Below, in pieces: positions 1 to 7,200 of a stretch of 10,980 bases of DNA (positions are counted from its first letter, which is position 1; every line of letters starts with the position of its first letter). The DNA is taken from positions 1 through 10,980 of the forward strand of contig JBMOLL010000065.1 in the NCBI GenBank assembly GCA_049325415.1, in the 5' to 3' direction. A program made the translations under genes and the position numbers. Source of the DNA: JBMOLL01 sp049325415. GTDB taxonomy: Bacteria; Bacteroidota; Bacteroidia; Bacteroidales; GCA-2748055. Under the pieces are notes generated by a model. The model had not been told where the DNA came from, did not search any database, and worked only from the letters and a program-made list of their open reading frames with translations.

Positions 1-1158
1 ACCTGTCCACAGGGCGGAATGCTCGTGTTTAAGCTGGTTGAGCCGGGTATAAAAATCGGTCCAGCCTTTATCGGTCCAGTCGATAGGATCCTTCTCGAAG
101 AATTCCAGTCGTTTATTGAATCCTACTTCCTGCCCGCTGTAGATCAGAGGCATACCGGGAACCGTATAGGTGAGCAGGGCGTTCACGGCGACACCGTTGC
201 CAAAACGTTCAAATTCGGTGCCGGCCCAGGAATTCTCATCATGATTTGTAATGAAATTCATGAAGATATCATCATGACCGAAGAGGGTGTCCACTTTAGC
301 GAAATATTCCCGGAAGCTGCTCACCTTCTTATCGCCGGTGGCAATACTGTTGATGATATGATGGAACTCCCATCCGTAGCACATGTCGAAGGCGGATTTC
401 ATCAGGGCGGGATCTTCGGCTTCGGCAAGCATGAAAACCGGTTTGATGGTATCAAGGACTGTGCGGGCCTCATTCCAGAAATCGACCGGAACGCCCCATG
501 CCACGTCACAACGGAAACCATCTACATCAAAATCCTTTACCCAGTAAGCCATGGCATCGATCATGGCGCTGCGCATTTCCTTTACATCATAGTTCAGATC
601 GGCCACATCCGACCAGTCGGGTACCGGAGGAATAACGGCTCCGGTACTGTCGTGGGTATACCATTCGGGGTGCTCTGTGATCCATGGATTATCCCAGCCG
701 GTGTGATTGGCCACCCAGTCGAGGATAACCTTCATACCCATCGCATGGGCTGAATCCACAAGGGCCTGAAGATCTTCAGCCGTTCCGTATTCAGGATTGA
801 TCCCCTTGTAGTCCTGTACGGCATAGTAGGAACCCAGTTCCCCTTTCCGGTTGAGTTCGCTGATGGGATGCACCGGCATCAACCAGAGAATATCAACTCC
901 AAGATTTTTAAGCCGTTCCAGATTTGCGGTTACAGCGTTAAAGCTGCCTTCCTCTGAATACTGCCTGATGTTTACCTCATATATAACGGCATTTTTGCTC
1001 CATTCGGGATGAACAAGACCCTGAATATCCTTTCCTTTCCGGAGGTGAAATTCTGCCGGCTTCGAAGTACAGGAGAAAAGAAACCCGGATATGCCCATGA
1101 CAGCGAGTGTTATAAAAGAAATTTTTACGATCTTTGAAATAAGCGTTTTTTGTTTCAT
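1..1158 (-). CDS. GH13 alpha-amylase-family glycosidase, lipoprotein, 3' end missing
   Basis: Reading down from ATG 1158-1156, the frame stays open to the window edge (386 residues, C-terminus missing). Residues 1-30 form a lipoprotein signal: basic start (MKQK, K9, K12), hydrophobic core, then a lipobox LFSC with Cys30 as the likely lipidation site. The (beta/alpha)8 barrel follows with all GH13 signatures: WLMP near residue 92; region I DWVANH (147-152); region II GFRCD (214-218) with nucleophile Asp218; general acid Glu246 in MLAEAED; region IV NHD (305-307) with transition-state stabiliser Asp307. The catalytic triad is intact, so it should hydrolyse or transfer alpha-glucosidic bonds in starch, maltodextrin or related glucans while anchored in the envelope, as SusG-like amylases do. 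The GH13 subfamily and exact substrate cannot be told. No SusC/SusD gene lies in the window; any partners would be left of it. A perfect TAnnTTTG element sits just upstream. Confidence 0.93.
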   Translation of the reverse strand, partial: MKQKTLISKIVKISFITLAVMGISGFLFSCTSKPAEFHLRKGKDIQGLVHPEWSKNAVIYEVNIRQYSEEGSFNAVTANLERLKNLGVDILWLMPVHPISELNRKGELGSYYAVQDYKGINPEYGTAEDLQALVDSAHAMGMKVILDWVANHTGWDNPWITEHPEWYTHDSTGAVIPPVPDWSDVADLNYDVKEMRSAMIDAMAYWVKDFDVDGFRCDVAWGVPVDFWNEARTVLDTIKPVFMLAEAEDPALMKSAFDMCYGWEFHHIINSIATGDKKVSSFREYFAKVDTLFGHDDIFMNFITNHDENSWAGTEFERFGNGVAVNALLTYTVPGMPLIYSGQEVGFNKRLEFFEKDPIDWTDKGWTDFYTRLNQLKHEHSALWTG

Positions 1159-1185
1159 AGCTGGCTGGTTTTAGTGTGTCCTCCC

Positions 1186-1193
1186 CAAAGGTA
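1186..1193 (-). promoter_or_regulatory. Candidate -7 promoter element for the GH13 gene
   Basis: On the minus strand this reads TACCTTTG, a perfect match to the Bacteroidota -7 consensus TAnnTTTG. It lies 27 bp before the amylase ATG, which would give a leader of roughly 20 nt. No TTG is present at the expected -33 distance, so the call rests on the -7 box and its position only. Confidence 0.45.
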
Positions 1194-1245
1194 AAAAAAA
1201 CGCCTTTCCTGCAGGATATTGGCCCGGTTGTTGTGGCTTTGTTTT

Positions 1246-1350
1246 CAGCAGTTACCGCACGATAATGACGCCATAATTCAGTTTTCAATCGTTTGCGGTA
1301 TAGCCGGAAGCACCGGATTTTTTTTATATGTTTTACAACATTAACTGCTG
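1246..1350. repeat. Nested inverted repeats in the amylase/orphan divergent gap
   Basis: Two inverted repeats share bases. The outer pair is CAGCAGTTA (1246-1254) and TAACTGCTG (1342-1350), perfect over 9 bp. The inner pair is TACCGCACGAT (1253-1263) and ATCGT-TT-GCGGTA (1288-1300), about 11 bp with a 2-nt bulge. A 5-bp hairpin, CTGCT-GGA-AGCAG (1345-1357), overlaps the right outer arm. They lie in the 216-bp gap that must carry the start signals of both divergent genes. They could be regulator sites or alternative leader structures for the gene at 1375; neither is shown by sequence alone. Confidence 0.35.
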
Positions 1351-1374
1351 GAAGCAGCATAAAATATCTGAATT

Positions 1375-2097
1375 ATGAAAAGCCTGATCACATTTCTGCT
1401 CTTATTCACAGCCCTGGCGGTTTACTCACAGGGCACCGGCTCAAACAGACCTGAAGGGTATGAAGCCAAAGAGAACGTAAAGACTCTGGGATCCTCTTCC
1501 GGGTCTACCGTGGTAAAACTCTTTGACGAACGCTATGAGGGAGTCAAAGGTACGCCCTACATGTTTCCGGAATGGAGCGAAGGAGAGGTATTTCTCAGGG
1601 AGAAGAAAAAGGTGAAATTCCAGCAGTTGAATTATAACAGTTTCACCAACGAACTGGTATACAGGGATCCTGAGAACGGTGAAACCATGCAGATCAACAA
1701 ATACCAGGTTGATTTCTTCACCATTGTCAGCAAGGACACGCTGCTATTTTTGCCGGTGAAGCTACCCAGGGAAAATGACATCGTATTTGCCCGTCTCTTT
1801 TATGAAGACAAAAGCAGTGCTTATTTATATTACGCCAAAGAATTCCTGGCGGCCAATTACGAGGGAGGATACAGTGCCGACCGTAAGGCGGATGAATATG
1901 TGGATAAGCCTCAGATCTATATTAAACTGGCGGGACAGGAAGAACTGCTTAAGCTAAAGGGAGCAAAGAAAAACATCATTGAGCTTTTCGGGGATAAAAA
2001 AAGTGAGATGGCCACCTTTATTAATAAAGGGAAAGCTGATTTCAAAAGTCCGGAGTATGTCAGCGCCATGATGGGACATTACGACTCGTTGCAGTAG
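1375..2097 (+). CDS. Secreted protein of unknown function, Bacteroidota family
   Basis: A 240-residue protein with a clear Sec signal: Lys2, hydrophobic core LITFLLLFTALAVYSQ, and probable cleavage near residue 19 (YSQ-G). There is no Cys at the cleavage site, so it should be soluble in the periplasm or exported rather than a lipoprotein. The mature part is charged, with alternating short strands; a segment around residues 61-80 (GTPYMFPEW, then EGEVFL) is followed by a region rich in Tyr and Lys, and the C-terminus is a Lys-rich helical stretch ending in YVSAMMGHYDSLQ. I recall similar proteins, with a GxPYxxxxW motif, a central beta region and a C-terminal 'ELFGDKKxE...' helix, as widespread uncharacterised proteins in Bacteroidota; no function is known to me. 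The start at 1375 is chosen because the signal peptide begins directly there. It is divergent from the amylase and convergent with siaC (15-bp gap). Confidence 0.85.
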   Translation: MKSLITFLLLFTALAVYSQGTGSNRPEGYEAKENVKTLGSSSGSTVVKLFDERYEGVKGTPYMFPEWSEGEVFLREKKKVKFQQLNYNSFTNELVYRDPENGETMQINKYQVDFFTIVSKDTLLFLPVKLPRENDIVFARLFYEDKSSAYLYYAKEFLAANYEGGYSADRKADEYVDKPQIYIKLAGQEELLKLKGAKKNIIELFGDKKSEMATFINKGKADFKSPEYVSAMMGHYDSLQ

Positions 2098-2117
2098 CAG
2101 CAGAGGCGGGTGCTACT
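2093..2117. other. Symmetric hairpin spanning two convergent stop codons
   Basis: AGTAGCA (2093-2099) and TGCTACT (2111-2117) make a perfect 7-bp stem with an 11-nt loop. The left arm holds the TAG stop of the plus-strand gene (2095-2097); the right arm holds the TAG stop of the minus-strand gene (2113-2115). It could act as a weak two-way transcription end point or protect both 3' ends, but there is no U-tract on either side, so it is not a textbook intrinsic terminator. Confidence 0.35.
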
Positions 2118-2487
2118 CAATTTCGATAAACTTGATATCGAGTTCGAGGATCGAGGAATAATACTCCCCTCTTTCAAGGATATCATCGTCTCCTTCCTCG
2201 TAGATCCAGTTTATCTTTAATTTATTGCCTTTTTCCTCTACCTCCTTCAGCAGTTTGAGGAAACGAAGGATGTACTTGGAGGTACCACTGTTCAGGTATT
2301 CCATCTCCACATCGACTTCGGTAAGTGCCGAAGGATCTTCAGCATATTCCTGGAACCATGCGAGTATTTCATCATAGAAAATACCCACATCCTCGGGAAT
2401 GGACCGGCCTTTCAGTTTGATCCTTCCTTTGGGGTCGAGCAACACGTATGGCGTCTTCTGAGTAGGTTGAAATTCTAACCTTTCCAT
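2113..2487 (-). CDS. SiaC-like (DUF1987) regulatory phosphoprotein
   Basis: A 124-residue cytoplasmic protein that fits the DUF1987/SiaC family over its full length: N-terminal strand with KTPYVLLD (11-18), GRSIPED (27-33), FYDEILAWFQEYA (37-49), the central strand YLNSGTSK (64-71), and the acidic INWIYEEGDDDILERGEYY segment. In Pseudomonas, SiaC is phosphorylated on a Thr in this central loop by the kinase SiaB, dephosphorylated by the PP2C phosphatase SiaA, and in its free form activates the diguanylate cyclase SiaD. The fold resembles STAS anti-anti-sigma factors. The equivalent position here appears to be Ser67, in the cluster Ser67/Thr69/Ser70; this alignment is by eye. No SiaA, SiaB or SiaD lies in the window, so the partner is unknown. 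The ATG at 2487 fits the family N-terminus. It is divergent from the HD gene across 125 bp. Confidence 0.85.
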   Translation of the reverse strand: MERLEFQPTQKTPYVLLDPKGRIKLKGRSIPEDVGIFYDEILAWFQEYAEDPSALTEVDVEMEYLNSGTSKYILRFLKLLKEVEEKGNKLKINWIYEEGDDDILERGEYYSSILELDIKFIEIE

Positions 2488-2612
2488 CTGTTAAAAATTC
2501 CTCTCCAAGATAGCATTTTTTTTTGTTTTTGCCATCATGGAGCCAATTCCTTTGGGAAAACGTCTATCTTTAACTCTTCAATACAACTTAAGCACAAAAT
2601 ATCTAGCTCATT

Positions 2613-3164
2613 ATGATCAGGGTTACCGGATCGGAACACTTTTGGAAGGCACTTGAGTTCGCCACGGAACACCATAAGTTTCAGCGCAGAAAAGGCTACA
2701 ACCGGGTTCCCTATATCAACCATCCTGTGAAAGTGGCCGCTTTGCTCGCCCAGTTCGGGGAGATGGACACGGTGATCCTGTGTGCCGCTCTTCTCCATGA
2801 TGTGCTTGAAGATACACCGGCAACGAGCGATCAGCTGACCGGACTGTTCGGCGAAGAGATCTGCTCCATCGTGCTGGAGCTGACCGATGACATGTCGTTA
2901 CCGAAATACAGGAGGAAAAAGCTGCAGGTAGAGCACGCTCCTTTTCTCTCTGAAAAAGCCAAAAAGATAAAAATAGCCGACAAGACCTCGAACATGTCCG
3001 ACCTGATTTCCTACCCCATTAACTGGTCAGTTGAGCGAAAAGCAGAGTATTTCCTCTGGGCGGCCAGGGTAGTTGAAGGCTGCAGGGGTGTAAATGCCGG
3101 ACTGGAGGCCCGCTTTGATGAAACCTACCTAAAGGGTTTAAAAGAGTTCGGCTTGTCACACTAA
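2613..3164 (+). CDS. Stand-alone HD hydrolase, MESH1/SpoT-hydrolase-like
   Basis: A 183-residue single-domain protein that matches the (p)ppGpp hydrolase half of RelA/SpoT and the small MESH1-type enzymes. Visible metal and catalytic residues, in order: VPYINHP with His37; the HD dyad His62-Asp63 in ALLHDVLEDT; Glu66-Asp67, the ED pair of this family; and KIADKTSNMSDL with Asp123 and Asn127. A basic stretch QRRKG (24-28) sits where MESH1 binds nucleotide phosphate. There is no synthetase, TGS or ACT domain, and nothing is missing at either end. The likely role is Mn2+-dependent removal of the 3'-pyrophosphate from ppGpp or pppGpp; MESH1 of animals also acts on NADPH, so the true substrate is open. 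The last three bases overlap the tsaD stop on the other strand. The ATG at 2613 sits a few residues before the first domain helix, as expected. Confidence 0.85.
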   Translation: MIRVTGSEHFWKALEFATEHHKFQRRKGYNRVPYINHPVKVAALLAQFGEMDTVILCAALLHDVLEDTPATSDQLTGLFGEEICSIVLELTDDMSLPKYRRKKLQVEHAPFLSEKAKKIKIADKTSNMSDLISYPINWSVERKAEYFLWAARVVEGCRGVNAGLEARFDETYLKGLKEFGLSH

Positions 3165-4177
3165 AAATGCATTCGCGCCAGGGGGGCAATATCATCAGGC
3201 GCGAATTCACCCCTGAGATATTTGAAGTGACCTGTCATGGCAATCATCGCGGCATTATCCGTGGTAAATGAAAACTTCGGAATAAAAAGTTCCCAGCGCT
3301 GCTTTTCAGCCACGGTAACCAGTGTGTTTCTCAAACCGGAATTTGCTGAAACCCCACCAGCCAGGGCAATCCTTTTAATTCCGGTTGCTTTTGCAGCCTT
3401 TTTAAGTTTGGCGAGCAACACCTCAATAATTGTTTTCTGAAGAGATGCTGCCAGATCGTTCAGATTCTTTTCCATAAACCCGGGATCTTCCTTCATCCTG
3501 TCCCTGAGAAAATAGAGAAAAGAGGTTTTCAGTCCGCTGAAAGAATAATCAAACCCGCTGATAAGGGGTTTATTAAAGGTGAACCGTTCAGGATCACCCT
3601 CTGCCGCCAGCCTGTCGACCACCGGTCCGCCGGGATAAGGAAGGCCCATCACCTTGGCGCACTTATCAAAAGCCTCGCCTGCCGCATCATCAATCGTCCT
3701 GCCAATAATCTCCATTTCGAGATAGTCCCTGACCACCACCAGCTGGGTGTGTCCACCGGAAACCAGCAGACAGAGGAAGGGAAACTCCGGAGCATGATCA
3801 AGGCCCTGGTCGATAATAAAATGAACCAGGATATGCGCCTGCAGGTGGTTGACCTCGATCATCGGGATATTCCTTGCCATGGCAAAACCCTTTGTAAATG
3901 AAGTACCGACAAGCAGAGAGCCCAGCAGCCCGGGACCCCGGGTAAAAGCCACTGCATCAATTTCTTCCTTTTTTATCCCTGCCTGCTTTACCGCCTCATG
4001 AATAACCGGTATGATGTTCTGCTGGTGCGCCCTGGAAGCCAGTTCCGGGACGACACCGCCATAGGCTTTGTGAACATTCTGATTGGCAATTACATTCGAT
4101 AGCAGTTCCCGGTCCCGGAGCACCGCTGCTGAAGTATCATCACAAGAAGATTCAATACCCAGAATAATTATGCTCAT
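3161..4177 (-). CDS. tsaD: tRNA N6-adenosine threonylcarbamoyltransferase TsaD
   Basis: Full-length TsaD/Kae1 (338 residues, the usual size). It transfers threonylcarbamoyl from TC-AMP to A37 of tRNAs that read ANN codons, working in the cytoplasm with TsaB and TsaE, which are not in this window. Visible signatures: GIESSCDDTS (7-16), the RGPGLLGSLLVG loop (80-91), the metal-binding histidines of NHLQAH at His111 and His115, LVSGGHTQL, the IDDAAGEAFDK segment, FSGLKTS, ALAGGVSANSGLR, and FTTDNAAM, where Asp307 is the third metal ligand. All key residues are present. A purine-rich tract with AGGAAGG lies six bases before the ATG, unusual for this phylum where Shine-Dalgarno sites are rare. It is divergent from tamB, an arrangement common in Bacteroidota, and its stop overlaps that of the HD gene. 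Confidence 0.98.
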   Translation of the reverse strand: MSIIILGIESSCDDTSAAVLRDRELLSNVIANQNVHKAYGGVVPELASRAHQQNIIPVIHEAVKQAGIKKEEIDAVAFTRGPGLLGSLLVGTSFTKGFAMARNIPMIEVNHLQAHILVHFIIDQGLDHAPEFPFLCLLVSGGHTQLVVVRDYLEMEIIGRTIDDAAGEAFDKCAKVMGLPYPGGPVVDRLAAEGDPERFTFNKPLISGFDYSFSGLKTSFLYFLRDRMKEDPGFMEKNLNDLAASLQKTIIEVLLAKLKKAAKATGIKRIALAGGVSANSGLRNTLVTVAEKQRWELFIPKFSFTTDNAAMIAMTGHFKYLRGEFAPDDIAPLARMHF

Positions 4178-4203
4178 AAAATACCTTCCTTCCCCCTTCA
4201 GAT

Positions 4204-4265
4204 TAAACTTTTTTTCCTTTTTTTACGTTGGGAATTAATAAGGTGCAAAAATATTAAAAAGTTTA
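4204..4265. repeat. 10-bp inverted repeat in the tsaD/tamB gap
   Basis: TAAACTTTTT (4204-4213) and AAAAAGTTTA (4256-4265) are perfect inverted copies with a 42-nt spacer. A second AT-only pair, TTAATA (4235-4240) and TATTAA (4252-4257), lies inside it. The right arms cover the first codons of the extended tamB frame. The repeat is AT-rich, so part of the match may be low complexity. Confidence 0.3.
4246..4253 (-). promoter_or_regulatory. Candidate -7 promoter element for tsaD
   Basis: The minus strand reads TATTTTTG, matching TAnnTTTG. It lies about 69 bp before the tsaD ATG, so the leader would be about 60 nt. No TTG occurs at the -33 distance, and the region is AT-rich, so a chance match is possible. 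Confidence 0.3.
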
Positions 4266-4273
4266 TTAAGATA
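4253..4273 (+). other. Probable in-frame N-terminal extension of tamB with ATT start
   Basis: The tamB frame is open upstream of the GTG at 4274. The seven codons from 4253 read ATT-AAA-AAG-TTT-ATT-AAG-ATA, giving (M)KKFIKI followed by the hydrophobic run. This supplies the positive n-region that a TamB signal anchor needs and that is absent if translation begins at GTG 4274. No ATG, GTG or TTG lies in frame in the 70 bases before 4274. ATT is a known rare start codon (infC in E. coli); a base substitution or sequencing error at an original ATG is the alternative. Confidence 0.5.
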
Positions 4274-7200
4274 GTGGTCCTGGTCGTGCTGGTCTTACTC
4301 TCGGTACCCGCACTGAGTCTTCTTTTTCTCCAGAACCGTCATATGCAGACCATCATTTCGCGGTTTGCGGCGGATAAACTCTCGGAGGAACTGGGAACAA
4401 CCATTAGCCTGTCGTCGGTGAACTATTCCTTTTTTAACCGGATACAGGTGAGGGATCTTTATATTGAAGACCAGCGGGGGGATACCCTGCTTTATTCAGA
4501 GATCACCCGCTTCCGGCTGAAAACCCTTAATCCTTCCAAAGCTGGAATCGAGATCAGGAAGATCCTGCTTGAAAATGCACGTATATACTTTGCCACCGAC
4601 TCTTCCGGGCGCCTGAACCTTGAATTTATTACCGACAGGATCAGGAATATGGGTAAAAAAGACGGCTCGGGAAGCACACTGATCATAAAGGAGATTGAAG
4701 CTGTTAATTCGGTTTACCGGCAGAAGTTCAATACCGGTAAGCCTCCTTCATACGGAATTGATTTCACCGACCTGGAAGTCAATCCTGTTCATGCGCTTGT
4801 GAAAGATCTGGAGATCAAGGGAGATACGGTAAGGATGAATATCGACCGGCTTGAAGGCCGGGAAAAGTCGGGCTTCGTTCTGGAAAACTTTTCCTCCGGC
4901 CTGCTGCTTACCTCATTTTCGATGGAGTTTACTGACGTGTCCCTCGAAGCACCGGAATCGGAACTGCATTTGCCCCTGATCGGTTTTTCCTTCAACGACT
5001 GGAGAGCTTTTCAGCATGTTTACGACTCGGTGAACATCCATTTCATTGCAGAGCCTTCATCGTTTACACTCGGCGACCTGGCTTATGTGGTGCCCGTTTT
5101 TGAAGGTTTTAGTCAGCCTGTCATGCTGGAAGGCGAACTCAGCGGAAAATTTTCAGATCTCAGAAGCCGGAATCTGAAGATCATCTTCAACAATCATTCC
5201 CGGGTCGACCTGAGCATGATCATGATCGGTCTGCCCGATGTCAGAAATACCCTGATGCATTTTTCCTTCACCGAACTCAGCACCAGTCTCGACGATTTCA
5301 ACCAGGTTTTCAGGTCGGCAGGGCTTCAGCCCCTTAATCTGCCGGAAACCATTGATCCATCCGGCGAGATTGTTTATAAAGGAAAATTTACCGGGTATCC
5401 CGATGATTTTGTCGCCTTCGGGCATCTCGCCACCGAACTGGGAGACATGGTACTCGACCTGTCCATTAAGCCCGATACGGGGAACTCCCTGATCTATCAC
5501 GGGAAACTGGAAACCGAAGGTTTTAAGCTCGGGAAGCTGCTCGACCGCGAAGACCTTATCGGGGATATCGATATGAACGTATTTGTCGACGGCAGGATAC
5601 GCGATGCAGTGGCTTCCGGGGAAATGGACGGAGAAATCGCTTCCCTGATCTTTAATGACTACCGCTACAGGAACATCCAGATAAAAGGAGCCCTTTCCAA
5701 CAGGAAGTTCGACGGCTATTTCACCGTCAGGGATCCGAATATCCAGATGGAGTTTACCGGAAAAATGGATTTTACAACCGAGATACCGGTCTTTAATTTT
5801 ACCGCAGATGTAAGCCGTGCAAGACCATATTTCCTGAACCTCGACGACAATGATCCTGATTTTTTCGCCTCTTTTTTGCTGAAAACCAATTTCTCCGGTA
5901 AGAAACTCGATGAGATCAACGGCAACATCCGTCTGATTAACAGTTTTTTTGGAAGAAATGACAAACAATTACAGGTTTACGATCTGACACTGGAGGCACA
6001 GAATACTGCCCAAAAGAATCATTTCAGCCTGCGATCCGACCTCGTGGATGCCGAGATGAACGGAAGGTTCAGCCTGTCGTCTCTTCCCGGCTCCATGAAG
6101 AATATGATCAATCATTACATCGGGCTCTTCCCGCCGGAGGATATACAGCAGGATTCCACAGCCTGGTTCGATTTTGATGTGGAATTGAAAAATCTAGCAC
6201 CCCTGATGGATTTCTTCTTCCCGGATTACCAGGTCAGTAATTATTCAACCGTAAAAGGGCATTACGATCTCGCCAACGACCATCTAAGCACTACCTGCAA
6301 TATTCCGTATTTCTATCTGGGTAAAAACCGTTTCAATGATTTCCGTCTGATCACCGACAGTGATTCCGTATCATTTCATGCCCAGTCAAGCCTCTCATCC
6401 ATCCGGCTAAGCAGCGGACCCGTTTTTGAAAAGCCGGAACTGAACCTTTATGCCAGGGATGGTTCCAGCTGGTTCGATATGAACTGGATGAATCGGGATT
6501 CCGTGCGGAACTCAGGTGAATTCCGGGCATCCGGACGACCGGTTCCTTCGGTTTATCCCGGTAAAAAGGCTTTTTCGGTAGATATCTTCCCTTCCCGCCT
6601 GTATTTCGAGGACTCACTCTGGAATGTCTCCCGCGCATCCCTTCTGATCGACTCCTCTTATTTCTCGGTCGACAGCCTCATCCTCCAGGGAAATAATCAG
6701 GCTTTCCTGGCCAGCGGGGCCATGTCGGAAAAAAAAGGGGACCGGCTTAACCTGGAATTCAACAAGGTGAACCTCGGGCTGCTCAGTTCTTTCGTGAAAA
6801 ACCTGCCCTTTACCCTGGGTGGCATTATCGATGGCGGCATTGAATTCAGGAAGGAAAACGGACGACCGGTCATCCTGTCGGACCTGAACGCCGAAAACTT
6901 TGAAATGAACGGCACCCTGATCGGAAACACCTCGCTGAGTGCCATCTGGGATGATGCACAAAACAAACTGTCGCTTAAGGCTGATGGCCGCCGCGACAAA
7001 TTCCAGACTCTGGATATCCGGGGGGATTATTTTCCACTGAGTGATCGGCTCGACTTTGACCTGCAACTGAATAAAATCGGGATCTCTTTGCTTGCTCCCT
7101 ATTTCTCGGCCTTTGCGGAAGATCTGAAGGGTGAAGCTGACGTAACGGCAACCCTCGACGGTACGTTGAGAAATCCTGAAATAAACGGGACGGGCAAATT

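Noticed and set aside
19..753. Plus-strand reading frame of 244 codons
   Set aside because: It lies opposite the GH13 gene, whose minus-strand frame carries every catalytic motif.
977..1360. Minus-strand frame of 127 codons running from the divergent gap into the amylase 5' end
   Set aside because: It is out of frame with the amylase lipoprotein signal, is rich in Arg and Lys with no domain, and would cover both control regions.
2535..2798. Minus-strand frame of 87 codons opposite the start of the HD gene
   Set aside because: Overlaps the conserved HD-domain coding strand and has no features of its own.
5153..5968. Antisense reading frame of 271 codons inside tamB
   Set aside because: Same reason: shadow frame with no recognisable motif and an implausible protein.
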